Part shown: positions 46,412-57,520 of the stretch, one piece after another | How the letters are laid out: each line of letters begins with the position of its first letter | Position numbering within the stretch: the first letter of the stretch is position 1 | NCBI GenBank assembly: GCA_030681795.1 | Contig: JAUXRG010000081.1 | Location: 1 to 64,000 of the forward strand | DNA length: 64,000 nucleotides | DNA from: Rubrivivax sp. | GTDB lineage: Bacteria > Pseudomonadota > Gammaproteobacteria > Burkholderiales > Burkholderiaceae_C | Direction of reading: 5' to 3' | Program-made: the position numbers and the translations under genes | Notes under the pieces: model-generated | The model's database searches: none | Told to the model about the DNA's origin: nothing | What the model saw: the letters and a program-made list of their open reading frames with translations, nothing else

Positions 46412-48625
46412 TCAGCGGCGGGTGCGCGGCCTCGGCGCCGGGCGCTGCGCTGCAGGGCGGCGCGTGCGCTGGGCCCCTTCGCCCGTGCCCTTGCCTTTGG
46501 CCACACGCGTGGCCTCCTTCGCGGTGCGGTCGGCGTCGCGCACGCCGACCAGTTCTTCCACAGCACCCTTCGCTCGAGGCTTGTCGCCGCGGGCGGGCGG
46601 CCGGTCGGCCTCGCCGTCGCGCACCATGCGGAAGTCGATCTTGCGTCCGTCCAGGTCGACCCGGCTGACCTGCACTCGAACGCGCGTGCCCACCGCGTAA
46701 CGCACGCCGGTTCGCTCGCCACGCAGTTCGCCGCGCGCTTCGTCGAAGCGGTAGTACTCGCCGCCCAGTTCGGTGATGTGCACCAGGCCGTCGACGTACA
46801 GCGAATCCAGCGTCACGAAGAGGCCGAAGCCGGCCACCGCACTCACGGTGCCCGAGAACTCCTCGCCCAGATGCTCGCGCATGTAGCGGCACTTGAGCCA
46901 GGCTTCGACATCGCGCGAAGCCTCGTCGGCGCGCCGCTCGTTGGCGCTGCAATGGCCGCCGGCAGCTTCCCATAGCGCCATCTCTTCGGACATCGGCTTG
47001 ACCGACGCTCGCGCCACCTTGCCCCCCTTGCGTATCTCGGGCGTGCGCGTCTTGGCGCTGGCGGCCAGGTGGTATCGGCGCGAGGCCAGCACGGCCTTGA
47101 TGACCCGATGCACCAGGAGGTCCGGGTAGCGCCGGATCGGGCTCGTGAAGTGCGTGTAGGCCTCGTACGACAGGCCGAAGTGGCCCGAATTGCTGACCGT
47201 GTAGACGGCCTGCTGCATCGAGCGCAGCAGCAGCATCTGGATCTGCGCAGCGTCGGGCCGGCCCTGCACCGCCAGGGCGATGGCCTGGATTTCACCCGGC
47301 GTCGGGTCGTCGCTCAGGTGCACACCCACGCCCAGCGCCTTGAGCATGGCCTGCAGGGCGACGCGCTTCTCGGGTGTCGGGCCCTCGTGCACGCGGTACA
47401 GGCAAGGGTGTTCGGCCAAGGCGATGAACTCTGCCGCGCAGACGTTGGCCGCAAGCATGGCCTCTTCGATCAGCCGGTGCGCCTCGGTGCGCACGCGGGG
47501 CACGATTTTCTCGATGCGCCCGTTGTCGTCGCAGACGATCTGTGTCTCGGTCGTGTCGAAGTCAACCGCGCCGCGCTTGCCGCGCTGCTTGAGCAGCGCG
47601 CGGTAGACCTCGTGCAGGTGCACCAGGTGCGGCACCAGTTCGGCCCGGCGTTGCGCCTGCGGTCCACGCGTGTTGGCCAGCACCTCCGCCACTTCGGTGT
47701 AGGTCAGCCGCGCGTGCGAATTGATGACGGCGGCATAGAACTGATAGGCCTCGATGCGGCCGTCGGCGGCGACGAGCATGTCGCAAACCATCGCCAGGCG
47801 TTCCTGCTCGGGGTTCAACGAGCACAGGCCGTTGGACAGCTTCTCCGGAAGCATGGGAATCACGCGGCGCGGAAAGTACACCGAGGTGGCGCGCTCGTAG
47901 GCGTCTTCGTCCAGGGGCTCGCCCGGCTTGACGTAGTGGCTGACGTCGGCGATGGCCACGATCAGGCGCCAGCCCTGCACCGCCGCCTTGCCGCGGCCGC
48001 GCTTGAAGGGCTCGCAATACACGGCATCGTCGAAGTCACGGGCGTCTTCGCCGTCGATGGTGACCAACGGCACGTCGGTGAGGTCCACCCTGTGCTTGCG
48101 GTCCACCGGGCGCAGCCGCTCCGGCAGCGCGGCGGCCTGGGCCAGGGTCTCGGCAGTGAACTCGTGCGGCACCTCGTACTTGCGCACCGCGATCTCGATC
48201 TCCATGCCTGCGTCGTCGATCTCGCCCAGCACCTCGGCCACGCGACCCACGGGCTGCGAATGCAGCGACGGCGGCTCGACGAGTTCCACCGACACCACCT
48301 GCCCCACCGCCGCACCGGCCGTGGCGTTCTTGGGGATCAGGATGTCCTGGCCATAGCGGCTGTCTTCCGGTGCCACCACCCATTGCCCGCCCTCGTGCAG
48401 CAGGCGGCCGATGATGGGCGTCTTGCGGCGCTCCAGGATGTCGAGCACGCGGCCTTCGGGGCGGCCCTTGCGGTCGTAGCGCAGCACGCGCACGCGGATG
48501 CGGTCCTTGTGCAGCACGCTGCGCATCTCTTGCGGCGCGAGGTAAATGGCGGGTTCTCCGTGGTCCGGCACGACGAATCCGTGGCCGTCACGGTGGCCCT
48601 CGACGCGACCTTCGAACTCGCCCAT
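46412..48625 (-). CDS. rnr: Ribonuclease R, short N terminus
   Basis: A 737-residue processive 3'-5' exoribonuclease for structured RNA, rRNA quality control and tmRNA-linked decay. Cold-shock domains (about 1-140, GRVEGHRDGHGFVVPD), the RNB catalytic domain with clustered aspartates near residues 190-200 (DGEDARDFDDAVY), an S1 domain (about 620-695, GTVSAVAGFGLFVTLD) and a basic C-terminal tail are visible. The N-terminal helix-turn-helix of E. coli RNase R is absent. The start at 48625 (MGEFEGR) is the only in-frame ATG outside the divergent tRNA gene, but no Shine-Dalgarno is seen, so the true start is uncertain. Confidence 0.9.
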   Translation of the reverse strand: MGEFEGRVEGHRDGHGFVVPDHGEPAIYLAPQEMRSVLHKDRIRVRVLRYDRKGRPEGRVLDILERRKTPIIGRLLHEGGQWVVAPEDSRYGQDILIPKNATAGAAVGQVVSVELVEPPSLHSQPVGRVAEVLGEIDDAGMEIEIAVRKYEVPHEFTAETLAQAAALPERLRPVDRKHRVDLTDVPLVTIDGEDARDFDDAVYCEPFKRGRGKAAVQGWRLIVAIADVSHYVKPGEPLDEDAYERATSVYFPRRVIPMLPEKLSNGLCSLNPEQERLAMVCDMLVAADGRIEAYQFYAAVINSHARLTYTEVAEVLANTRGPQAQRRAELVPHLVHLHEVYRALLKQRGKRGAVDFDTTETQIVCDDNGRIEKIVPRVRTEAHRLIEEAMLAANVCAAEFIALAEHPCLYRVHEGPTPEKRVALQAMLKALGVGVHLSDDPTPGEIQAIALAVQGRPDAAQIQMLLLRSMQQAVYTVSNSGHFGLSYEAYTHFTSPIRRYPDLLVHRVIKAVLASRRYHLAASAKTRTPEIRKGGKVARASVKPMSEEMALWEAAGGHCSANERRADEASRDVEAWLKCRYMREHLGEEFSGTVSAVAGFGLFVTLDSLYVDGLVHITELGGEYYRFDEARGELRGERTGVRYAVGTRVRVQVSRVDLDGRKIDFRMVRDGEADRPPARGDKPRAKGAVEELVGVRDADRTAKEATRVAKGKGTGEGAQRTRRPAAQRPAPRPRTRR

Positions 48626-48651
48626 CAAGGCGGAGCCGGGCGGTGCGGGAC

Positions 48652-48681
48652 TTGTGGGTTCTTTTTTTATGATGGTATGAT
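48652..48681 (+). promoter_or_regulatory. Promoter of tRNA-Leu
   Basis: TTGTGG (48652-48657), an 18-bp spacer containing a T7 run, and TATGAT (48676-48681, five of six to consensus) form a good sigma70 promoter. The start would be near 48688, about 9 nt before the tRNA. Confidence 0.7.
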
Positions 48682-48696
48682 CCTCGGTTCCTGAAA

Positions 48697-48781
<85 letters not shown>

Positions 48782-48790
48782 GATACGATG

Positions 48791-48824
48791 AATGGCCGAC
48801 ACGCGAGTGTCGGCCATTTTCTTT
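48791..48824 (+). terminator. Intrinsic terminator of tRNA-Leu
   Basis: A perfect 12-bp stem, AATGGCCGACAC/GTGTCGGCCATT, with a GCGA loop is followed by TTCTTT, 9 bp after the tRNA. Confidence 0.9.
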
Positions 48825-48842
48825 GGGTGGCCGGACTCGCGT

Positions 48843-49364
48843 TCAGACGACGAACTTCTTGGCCAGCTTGTCCGGCCGCAGGGTGTCGTACTCTTCGAAG
48901 GGCTGGTGGATCCACGGACTGGTGGGCAAGATCTCGACAAAATAGTCGGGCGTGTAGCACGACACTCCTTTGACCCAGATCACCGCGGCGCGCAGTTCCT
49001 GGATGGAAGGCATGCCCCGCAGGCGGTCCACCACGGCGCGCAGCGTGTGGCCGGTGTCGGCCAGGTCATCCACCAGCAGCACCCGGCCGGCCAGCTCGCC
49101 CTTGGGCATGGTGATGTACTTGGCCAGATCCAATCGGCCCTGGATGGTGCCGGCCTCGGCGCGGTAGGAGCTGGTGGACATGATCGCCAGCGGCTTGTCG
49201 AAAACGCGCGACAGCACGTCGCCCGGCCGCATGCCACCGCGAGCCAGGCACAGGATCTGATCGAACTCCCAGCCTGAATTCGCCACCTTCAGGGCCAAGC
49301 GTTCCGTGAGCAGGTGGTACTCGTCCCAGGACACATAAAGGTGCTTGCCGTCGTCGGTGAGCAT
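48843..49364 (-). CDS. Purine-type phosphoribosyltransferase
   Basis: A 173-residue type I phosphoribosyltransferase, probably salvaging hypoxanthine, guanine or xanthine with PRPP. The PRPP loop VLLVDDLADTGHTL lies at about residues 94-107, and the N-terminal YVSWDEYHLLTERLA and ILCLARGGMRPGDVLS are typical of the Hpt/Gpt-like branch. Position just after purA supports a purine role. Exact base preference cannot be told. Confidence 0.85.
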   Translation of the reverse strand: MLTDDGKHLYVSWDEYHLLTERLALKVANSGWEFDQILCLARGGMRPGDVLSRVFDKPLAIMSTSSYRAEAGTIQGRLDLAKYITMPKGELAGRVLLVDDLADTGHTLRAVVDRLRGMPSIQELRAAVIWVKGVSCYTPDYFVEILPTSPWIHQPFEEYDTLRPDKLAKKFVV

Positions 49365-49409
49365 GCTCGGGGATCTCCTCTGGTGGACAGGGTTCGGGGT
49401 CGGGCGCGC

Positions 49410-50774
<1,365 letters not shown>

Positions 50775-51959
50775 TCAGCTCACCCCGAGGCCGGGCGCGA
50801 GCGCACGAACCACCCAACGGCCTTCCATCTGGACGAGTTCACGATCGAATTCGAAGGCCTGCGACTCGAGCTCGTGGCCCGGCAACAGGGCCAGCACCGT
50901 CTCGCCGGCCTCGCGCAGGCGGCGCATGGCGGCGTGCAACTCGGGCGCTTCGCCCCAGGGAGCGCGCACCGCCGCGGGTGCGGGCGAGGGCCCGGCGACA
51001 TCGGCCAGAGCCTTCAGATCGAGGCTGAAACCCACTGCCGGCCGGTTGCGGCCAAAGACCGCACCGACCTCGTCATAGCGGCCGCCGCGCGCCAGCGCGT
51101 CGCTGCAGCCGGCCCCATAGACCGCGAAACGCGGGCCGCTGTAGTAGGCGTAGCCGCTCATGTCGGAGAGATCGAAGCCCACGCGCAAATCGGGAAACGC
51201 CTGGCGCAGGTGCGTCGCCAGCCACTGCAGTTGGTCGATGGCATCGCGCACCAGCGGGCGCTGCGGCAGCGAACGCCTGGCCTCGGCCAGCACCTCGTCG
51301 CCACCGTACAGCCGCAACAGCGCATGCAAGGCTGCCCGCGATTCGGACGAAGCGCCGCGGGTCAGGCTGTCCAGCTCCGCGGCGTCCTTCTCCGACAGCG
51401 CCTGCACGACCTCCTCGAGCTGCGCCGCATCCATGGCCACGCCGGCCAGCACACCGCGCAGCACCCGGGCGTCGGCCAGGTCGATGACCAGCGGGCCGAC
51501 GCGGGCCGCAAGCAGGCAGTCCAGCGCCAGCTCGGCGGCTTCGAGGTCGGCCTCCAGGCCGGCATGGCCGAAGATCTCGGCGCCGAACTGCAGCGGCTCG
51601 CGCGTGGCCATCAGCCCTGAAGGCCGCGTGTGCAGCACCGGCCCGCAGTAGCACAGGCGCGTCACACCTTCGCGGTTGAGCAGGTGGGCGTCGATGCGCG
51701 CGGCCTGCGGGGTGGTGTCGGCACGCAGGCCCAGCATGCGCCCGCTCGACTGATCGACCAGCTTGAAGGTCTTCAGGTCGAGTTCACGTCCGGTTCCCGA
51801 GAGCAGCGACTCGAGGTGCTCGAGCAGGGGCGGAATCACCAACTCGAAACCGTAGCCGCGGGCCCGGTCCAGCAGCCGCCGGCGGAGCTCTTCGACCCGC
51901 CGCGCCTGGGCCGGCAGGACATCGGCAATGTGCTCGGGCAGCAGCCAAGCAGAGCGCAT
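50775..51959 (-). CDS. hisZ: ATP phosphoribosyltransferase regulatory subunit
   Basis: A 394-residue histidyl-tRNA-synthetase paralogue that serves as the regulatory partner of short-form HisG in histidine synthesis. It keeps the class II core ([33 protein letters not shown]) but not the full HisRS histidine-binding motifs or anticodon domain; a true HisS is encoded at 59354-60670. Start ATG at 51959; a TTG three codons earlier is possible. HisZ beside purA is the common betaproteobacterial order. Confidence 0.92.
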   Translation of the reverse strand: MRSAWLLPEHIADVLPAQARRVEELRRRLLDRARGYGFELVIPPLLEHLESLLSGTGRELDLKTFKLVDQSSGRMLGLRADTTPQAARIDAHLLNREGVTRLCYCGPVLHTRPSGLMATREPLQFGAEIFGHAGLEADLEAAELALDCLLAARVGPLVIDLADARVLRGVLAGVAMDAAQLEEVVQALSEKDAAELDSLTRGASSESRAALHALLRLYGGDEVLAEARRSLPQRPLVRDAIDQLQWLATHLRQAFPDLRVGFDLSDMSGYAYYSGPRFAVYGAGCSDALARGGRYDEVGAVFGRNRPAVGFSLDLKALADVAGPSPAPAAVRAPWGEAPELHAAMRRLREAGETVLALLPGHELESQAFEFDRELVQMEGRWVVRALAPGLGVS

Positions 51960-52066
51960 GAAACTCAACCCGTATTGAAAGCGGCATTGTACGGGCCGAG
52001 CGCCTGCCGGCTGTGGTGCGCGAGCCCCATGCCGGGCCCACCGGGCAGCCGACGGAGACGCGACGC

Positions 52067-52252
52067 CTAGCGCCAGACCGCCAGCAGCAACAGGCCGATG
52101 ACCATGCTGCTGAGGCCGACGAAGCGGATCTGGCCATCGGACATCCGGGTGGCGCGCTCGAATACGTCGCGCCAGATGCCCGGACTCAGGAAAGGCAGCA
52201 AGCCCTCGAAGATCAGCATCAGCGCCAGTGCGCCGAGCAGCAACTCGCCCAT
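52067..52252 (-). CDS. DUF2065 (YjeT-like) small membrane protein
   Basis: A 61-residue protein of two hydrophobic helices (about residues 3-22 and 42-59) with a short polar link containing [20 protein letters not shown]. YjeT-like proteins are encoded between hflC and purA in many proteobacteria, as here. Function unknown; association with the HflKC complex is possible from position only. Confidence 0.82.
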   Translation of the reverse strand: MGELLLGALALMLIFEGLLPFLSPGIWRDVFERATRMSDGQIRFVGLSSMVIGLLLLAVWR

Positions 52253-52276
52253 CGTCGCGGCAGCGCGGGCCCGGGG

Positions 52277-53176
52277 CTACTTGCGTGCCGCCGCCGGTGC
52301 AGTGCCTGCCGGCCCGGCACCTCGCATCGCACGGAAGAAATCGCTGCTCGGGTCGAGCACCATCACGTCGCCCTTGCCGCGGAATGTTGAGCGGTACGCC
52401 TCCAGGCTGCGATAGAACTGCGCGAACTGCGCGTCACGGCCGAAGGCATCGGCATACAGCGCCGAGGCCTTGGCGTCGCCTTGGCCCTTGATCTTCTGCG
52501 CGTCTCGGTAGGCCTCGGCGATGATGACTTCGCGCTGGCGGTCGGCGTCGGCACGGATTTTCTCGCCTTCGGCCGCGCCCTGCGAGCGCAGCTCGTTGGC
52601 CACCTGCTTGCGCTCGGACTCCATGCGGCGGTAGACCGAGTCGGTGATGTCGGCGACGAAGTCTACGCGCTTGATGCGTACATCGACGATCTCGATGCCG
52701 AAGGACTTGGCCTCGTCGGCCAGTCGCGTGCGCACGTCCTGCATCACCTTCTCGCGTTCGGTGGCGAGCACGCCGCGCACGTCGCGCTTGGTGATTTCCT
52801 CGTTGAACGCCGCCTGCACCACCGGTGACAACCGGCTCTCGAGATTGCGGAAGTCCGCCCCGTTGTTGCGGATGAACTGGCGCGGCTCGACGATGCGCCA
52901 CTTGATGAGCCAGTCGATGACCAGGCTCTTCTTTTCGGCCGTGAAGATCGGCCGCGTCTCGGGGCTGTCCAGCGTCTGCACGCGCTTGTCCAGGAACACG
53001 ACGTTCTGGAAAGGCGGTGGCCACTTGAAGTGCAGCCCGGGTGCGGTGATGACTTCCTTGATTTCGCCCAAGGCGTACACCACGCCGACCTGGCGTTGAT
53101 CGACGACGAAGAGCGTGCTGGCCGCGAGCATGAGCGCGATCAGCGAGCCGGCAATGATGAGTCCGATGCGGTTCAT
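52277..53176 (-). CDS. hflC: HflC, SPFH-domain partner of HflK
   Basis: A 299-residue inner membrane protein. A single N-terminal membrane anchor (about residues 4-22) is followed by an SPFH domain ([16 protein letters not shown]) and a long coiled coil (about 180-250). With HflK it forms a large cage around FtsH and modulates its proteolysis. The start [10 protein letters not shown] at 53176 is chosen; the frame is open upstream but overlaps hflK out of family range. It lies 16 bp after hflK. Confidence 0.95.
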   Translation of the reverse strand: MNRIGLIIAGSLIALMLAASTLFVVDQRQVGVVYALGEIKEVITAPGLHFKWPPPFQNVVFLDKRVQTLDSPETRPIFTAEKKSLVIDWLIKWRIVEPRQFIRNNGADFRNLESRLSPVVQAAFNEEITKRDVRGVLATEREKVMQDVRTRLADEAKSFGIEIVDVRIKRVDFVADITDSVYRRMESERKQVANELRSQGAAEGEKIRADADRQREVIIAEAYRDAQKIKGQGDAKASALYADAFGRDAQFAQFYRSLEAYRSTFRGKGDVMVLDPSSDFFRAMRGAGPAGTAPAAARK

Positions 53177-53192
53177 GTCTAGCTTGCCCACT

Positions 53193-54512
53193 TCAGCGGC
53201 CTTCGCGGTCGCGCGTGCGTGCGCCGTCGCGCGAGCGGATGTCGACACTCTGCGTGCCCGTCGGGTCCACAGGCGCCGGCGCGGGAACCACGGTGACGGG
53301 GCCGCTGCTCGCTGGCGCCGGCGCTGCCCCCTGCTGCAGGAGGCGGTCCAGCGGCAGGTACAACAGGTTGGAGCCGCTGCGGCTGTCGACCATCACCTTG
53401 GTCACGTTGGAGTACACCTGCTGCATGGTCTCGATATACAGGCGGTCGCGCGTGACGGCGGGTGCCTTCTGGTACTCGGCCAGCACCGAGCGGAAGCGCT
53501 GCGCATCGCCGTCGGCCTGGGCGACCACTCGCGAGCTGTAGCCCTGGGACTCCTCCAGCAGCCTGGACGCGGTGCCGCGGGCCTTGGGGATGACGTCGCT
53601 GGCATAGGCCTGGCCTTCGTTCTTGAAGCGGTCGCGGTCGGCGGTGGCCTTGACGGCGTCGTTGAAGGCCGACTGCACTGAATCGGGCACCTGCACGTTC
53701 TGCATGTTGACGTTGGCGATCACGATGCCCGCCTTGAGCCGGTCGAGCTGCGCCTGGATGGACTTGACCAGGTCCGCGGCAATGGCGTCGCGCTGCTCGT
53801 AGAGCACCTGGTCCACGCGGCTGCGGCCGACGATTTCGCGCACCGCCGATTCGGCGGCCTGCACCACGGCTTCGTCGGGGCGGTTGTTCTCGAACAGGTA
53901 GGCCCGCGGATCGGCACGGCGGTACTGGACGGTGAAGCGGATGTCGACGATGTTCTCGTCCTGCGTGAGCATCGACGAATCGCGCAAGCCCGTGGCCTGG
54001 ACCACCGAATTGCGGCCCACATCCACCGACTGCAGCTGCGTGACGGCCACGATCTCGTGCGCCTGCACCGGGTACGGCAAGCGCCACTGGAAGCCGGCGT
54101 CCTTGCTGCCGCTGAACTTGCCAAAGGTGGTCACCACGGCCTGGTGGCCTTCCTGCACGATGAAGAAGCCGCTGCCCAGCCAGAGCAGCAGAGCCACTGC
54201 TGCGATCAGCCCGGCGCCGATGCCGGCGCTCTTGAAGTCGGGCTGGAACGGGCTGCCGCCCGGACGCTCGTCGTCACGCCGGGGGCCGCCGCCGCCCCCC
54301 TTGCCGCCGAACAGGCCGGTGAGCTTGCGGTTGAAGTCGCGCCAGAGCTCGTCGAGATCGGGCGGGCCGTCGTTGCGGTTGCTGAAGATCAGCGAGCCAG
54401 CCGCGGTCGGCGCGGATCGGCTCCACGGCAGCGAGGCGAGCAACGCTGCCCACAAGGCCGCAGCCAAGGCGCCCAGCCTGGCGGTGAATCGGGGGGGATG
54501 AAGGTCACGCAT
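53193..54512 (-). CDS. hflK: HflK, SPFH-domain regulator of FtsH
   Basis: A 439-residue HflC partner. After a Gly-rich segment (about residues 68-95, GGKGGGGGPRRDD) comes the membrane anchor (about 97-115, AGLIAAVALLLWLGSGFFIV) and the SPFH domain (VQEGHQAVVTTFGKFSG), then a coiled coil and a Pro/Ala-rich tail. The start at 54512 overlaps hflX by 8 bp and has no Shine-Dalgarno; it adds an unusual hydrophobic stretch at about residues 13-30. The usual N-terminal motif PPDLDELWRDFNRKL lies well downstream of this, so the true start could be different. Confidence 0.9.
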   Translation of the reverse strand: MRDLHPPRFTARLGALAAALWAALLASLPWSRSAPTAAGSLIFSNRNDGPPDLDELWRDFNRKLTGLFGGKGGGGGPRRDDERPGGSPFQPDFKSAGIGAGLIAAVALLLWLGSGFFIVQEGHQAVVTTFGKFSGSKDAGFQWRLPYPVQAHEIVAVTQLQSVDVGRNSVVQATGLRDSSMLTQDENIVDIRFTVQYRRADPRAYLFENNRPDEAVVQAAESAVREIVGRSRVDQVLYEQRDAIAADLVKSIQAQLDRLKAGIVIANVNMQNVQVPDSVQSAFNDAVKATADRDRFKNEGQAYASDVIPKARGTASRLLEESQGYSSRVVAQADGDAQRFRSVLAEYQKAPAVTRDRLYIETMQQVYSNVTKVMVDSRSGSNLLYLPLDRLLQQGAAPAPASSGPVTVVPAPAPVDPTGTQSVDIRSRDGARTRDREGR

Positions 54513-55803
54513 GCGGGTGCGATGAAGTGGCCGCAGCCGGCTCAGTGCCCTGAGACGCGGAATTGGCGGGGTTGACGGCGGGTGAGCCATCGGGAAGGGT
54601 GTGAGGTGGGGCGCAAGGGCCGCGATTCAAGTGCTCGAGCGCCACTTCGGCAATGGCCTGTCGCAGAGGGTCCAACCCCTGGCCCGTGCGGGCGCTGACA
54701 AATACGCGCTGGCGACGCACGCCCGGGTGGGCCTCGATCCAATCGCTGGTCTCGCGCGACTGGCGAGAGGCCTCCAGCAGATCGCACTTGTTGTAGACCA
54801 GGAGCTGCGGCACGGCGCCAGCGCCTATGTCCTCGAGCACGCGCTCCACCTCAAGCTGCTGCTCGGCAAGGTGCGGGCTGGCGGCGTCGATCACATGCAG
54901 CAGCAAGTCGGCTTCGGCGGCCTCGTGCAGCGTGGCTTCGAAGGCCTCGACCAGCTTGTGCGGCAGGTCCCGGATGAAGCCCACGGTGTCGGAAAGCGAC
55001 ACGGCGGCCTGCGCCTCGCCCAGCCAGAGCGAGCGCGTGGTGGTGTCCAGCGTGGCGAAGAGCTGGTCGGCCGCATAGGCCCGGGCCTTGACCAGGGCGT
55101 TGAACAGCGTCGACTTGCCGGCGTTGGTGTAGCCGACGAGCGAGATGCGAAAGCTGCCGCGGCGTTCGCGCGCCTTGCGCTGCGTGCCGCGCTGGCGCTT
55201 GACCTTTTCGAGCCGCTCTTTCACCGATTTGATGCGGTCGCCGATCATGCGGCGGTCGAGCTCGATCTGCGCCTCGCCCGGGCCGCCGCGCGTGCCTATG
55301 CCCCCTTGCTGACGTTCCAGGTGCGACCAGCGCCGGACCAGTCGCGTGGCCATGTACTGCAGGCGCGCCAATTCCACCTGCAGCTTGCCTTCATGGCTCT
55401 GCGCGCGGTCGGCGAAGATATCCAGGATCAGCGAAGTGCGGTCGGCCACCGCCACGCCCAGGTGGCGCTCGAGGTTGCGTTGCTGGGCCGGGCTCAGCGC
55501 CTGGTCGAAGATCACACCATGCGCTGCGGTGGCAGCCACCAGGGCCTTGATCTCGTCGGCCTTGCCGCTGCCGATGAAGAGTGCCGGATCCGGCGCCTTG
55601 CGCCGCGCGATGACGCGGGAAACGACCTCATCGCCCGCTGAGGCGGCAAGCAAGGCGAGCTCGTCCAGAGTGGCGTCGAAATGGGCCTGGCCGCCGACAT
55701 CCACGCCGACCAGCACGGCACGCGTGGGCCCGTCATGGCCCTCGCGCGCCCCGCGTGGCGACGCGTCGCCACGCGGGGTGGCGGAAGCGGAGGCAGGACT
55801 CAA
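54505..55803 (-). CDS. hflX: Ribosome-associated GTPase HflX
   Basis: A 432-residue GTPase that splits stalled or heat-damaged ribosomes. The N-terminal HflX domain (about 30-200) has SGKADEIKALV, DQALSPAQQRNLE and GGIGTRGGPGEAQIE. The G domain has the P-loop GYTNAGKST at about 224-232, DTVGFIRDLP and NKCDLL. The only reasonable start is TTG at 55803, with no clear Shine-Dalgarno; a 30-bp palindrome occupies codons 9-18. A variable Pro/Ser/Ala-rich C-terminal tail overlaps hflK. Confidence 0.93.
   Translation of the reverse strand: MSPASASATPRGDASPRGAREGHDGPTRAVLVGVDVGGQAHFDATLDELALLAASAGDEVVSRVIARRKAPDPALFIGSGKADEIKALVAATAAHGVIFDQALSPAQQRNLERHLGVAVADRTSLILDIFADRAQSHEGKLQVELARLQYMATRLVRRWSHLERQQGGIGTRGGPGEAQIELDRRMIGDRIKSVKERLEKVKRQRGTQRKARERRGSFRISLVGYTNAGKSTLFNALVKARAYAADQLFATLDTTTRSLWLGEAQAAVSLSDTVGFIRDLPHKLVEAFEATLHEAAEADLLLHVIDAASPHLAEQQLEVERVLEDIGAGAVPQLLVYNKCDLLEASRQSRETSDWIEAHPGVRRQRVFVSARTGQGLDPLRQAIAEVALEHLNRGPCAPPHTLPDGSPAVNPANSASQGTEPAAATSSHPHA
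55749..55778. repeat. 30-bp perfect palindrome within the start of hflX
   Basis: Positions 55749-55778 read the same on both strands, with 13-bp arms CCCCGCGTGGCGA and TCGCCACGCGGGG around CGCG. In the hflX message it would form a very stable hairpin about 25 nt after the TTG start. It encodes a doubled PRGD/SPRG-like peptide. Confidence 0.9.
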
Positions 55804-55829
55804 GGTGGCGGGGCGCTGGCGGGGCAGCT

Positions 55830-56072
55830 TCAGGCCTGCTCGGGCGCGTCGCCGGCCTGGAAGCTGACAGCGCGGCTGGGCACGACGGTGGAAATGGCGT
55901 GCTTGTAAACCATCTGCGTGACGGTATTGCGCAGCAGCACCACGTACTGGTCGAAGGACTCGATGTGGCCCTGGAGCTTGATGCCGTTGACGAGGTAGAT
56001 CGACACCGGCACATGCTCCTTGCGAAGCAGGTTGAGAAAGGGATCCTGCAAGAGTTGGCCTTTGTTGCTCAC
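55830..56072 (-). CDS. hfq: RNA chaperone Hfq
   Basis: An 80-residue Sm-like hexameric RNA chaperone that pairs small RNAs with mRNAs. Sm1 ([22 protein letters not shown]) and Sm2 ([13 protein letters not shown], including the YKHA proximal-face motif) are intact; the C-terminal tail is short, as usual in betaproteobacteria. The GTG start has CGGAG upstream. It lies 26 bp before hflX, the classical hfq-hflX-hflKC order. Confidence 0.97.
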   Translation of the reverse strand: MSNKGQLLQDPFLNLLRKEHVPVSIYLVNGIKLQGHIESFDQYVVLLRNTVTQMVYKHAISTVVPSRAVSFQAGDAPEQA

Positions 56073-56171
56073 GATATGCTCCGTGTTGGATACGTCTAAC
56101 CGCTCACCTTATCACAGAGACAAGCAGCCGGCCCACGGGTGCGGGACCCCGGTTGGGTTCGCCAGCGGGCT

Positions 56172-57512
56172 TCAGGTTCCCTTGTCGTCAAAGGGATTTG
56201 CCGCCGAGCGCATTTCAATGCGCACCGGCGTGCCCACGAGCTTGAAGTGCTCGCGCAGCCGGCCCTCCAGGTAGCGCTTGTAGCTGTCGGTCACATGGTC
56301 GAGTGACGTGCCGTGGATGACCACCAGCGGCGGGTTCATCCCCCCTTGGTGGGCATAGCGCATCTTGGGCCGGAAGCGCCCTTCGCGCCGTGGCGCCTGA
56401 TGTTCGGCCGCCTCGTGCACCAGCCTCGTGAGCACCGGCGTGGGCATCTTCACGGTGGCCGAGGCATGGGCCTGGACGATGGCCTTCCACAGTGCCGTCA
56501 AGCCCGTACGGCGGATGGCCGATATGTGCATCACCGGCGCGTATTTCAGGAACGACAACCGGCTCTCGATGGAGCGCTGCAGAGTCTGGCGCTGGTAGTC
56601 ATCGGTGGCGTCCCACTTGTTGACCGCCAGCACGACGGCGCGGCCCGACTCGAGGATGTAGCCGGCGATGTGCGCGTCCTGGTCACTCACGCCCAGCGTG
56701 GCATCCAGAAGCAGCAGCACGACGTTGGCATCGGCGATGGCCTGCAAGGTCTTGACCACCGAGAACTTCTCGACCGTCTCGAAGACCTTGCCACGGCGGC
56801 GCAGCCCGGCGGTGTCGATGAGCTCGAACTTCTGGCCGCCGCGCTCGAAAGGCACGTGGATGGCGTCACGCGTGGTGCCGGGCTGGTCGAAGGCCACCAG
56901 CCGCTCCTCGCCCAACCAGGCGTTGATGAGCGTGCTCTTGCCCACGTTGGGCCGCCCGGCCACTGCCAGACGGATGGGGCGGTCGGCCTGCTCGGCGTCT
57001 TCGTCGACCTCGTCGGACTCGGGGAAGTCCACCAACGCGGCCTCGAGCAGGCTGCGCACGCCCTGCCCGTGGGCCGAGGAGACCGGGTGCGGCTCGCCGA
57101 TGCCGAGTTCGTGGAACTCGCCCAGGAGTGGCGAATCGACCATGCCTTCGGCCTTGTTGGCCGCCAGCACCACGCGCTTTTGCTGGGTGCGCAGGTAGCG
57201 CGCGATGTCGTGGTCCTGGGCCGACAGGCCGGCGCGCACATCCACGACGAAGATCACGACGTCGGCCTCGGCCACGGCCTGGCGCGCCTGCCTGGCCATC
57301 TCGGCCACCACGCCCGAGGGCTTGTCGGGCTCGAAGCCGCCCGTGTCGACCACGATGAACTCGCGCGCCCCGAGCCGTGCGTCGCCGTAGTGACGGTCGC
57401 GTGTCAGCCCGGCGAAATCGGCCACGATCGCATCGCGGCTCTTCGTGATTCGGTTGAACAGCGTGGACTTGCCGACATTGGGTCGACCGACGATGGCGAT
57501 GACCGGTTTCAC
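56172..57512 (-). CDS. der: Ribosome assembly GTPase Der (EngA)
   Basis: A 446-residue tandem-GTPase essential for 50S assembly. P-loops GRPNVGKS occur at residues 9-16 and about 186-193, each with its own DTGG/DTAG and NKxx motifs (AANKAEG, AVNKWDA), followed by a C-terminal KH-like domain. The start is GTG at 57512, 8 bp after bamB, where the family N terminus begins; the frame is open upstream but antisense-like there. Confidence 0.96.
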   Translation of the reverse strand: MKPVIAIVGRPNVGKSTLFNRITKSRDAIVADFAGLTRDRHYGDARLGAREFIVVDTGGFEPDKPSGVVAEMARQARQAVAEADVVIFVVDVRAGLSAQDHDIARYLRTQQKRVVLAANKAEGMVDSPLLGEFHELGIGEPHPVSSAHGQGVRSLLEAALVDFPESDEVDEDAEQADRPIRLAVAGRPNVGKSTLINAWLGEERLVAFDQPGTTRDAIHVPFERGGQKFELIDTAGLRRRGKVFETVEKFSVVKTLQAIADANVVLLLLDATLGVSDQDAHIAGYILESGRAVVLAVNKWDATDDYQRQTLQRSIESRLSFLKYAPVMHISAIRRTGLTALWKAIVQAHASATVKMPTPVLTRLVHEAAEHQAPRREGRFRPKMRYAHQGGMNPPLVVIHGTSLDHVTDSYKRYLEGRLREHFKLVGTPVRIEMRSAANPFDDKGT

Positions 57513-57520
57513 GTTGCGGC

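Noticed and set aside
44787..46973. 728-codon minus-strand frame across nnr
   Set aside because: Antisense to a complete bifunctional nnr with both active sites; composition is that of a shadow frame.
50775..51959. Second histidyl-tRNA synthetase
   Set aside because: It lacks the full histidine-binding and anticodon features, lies beside purA as hisZ does, and an intact hisS is present at 59354-60670.
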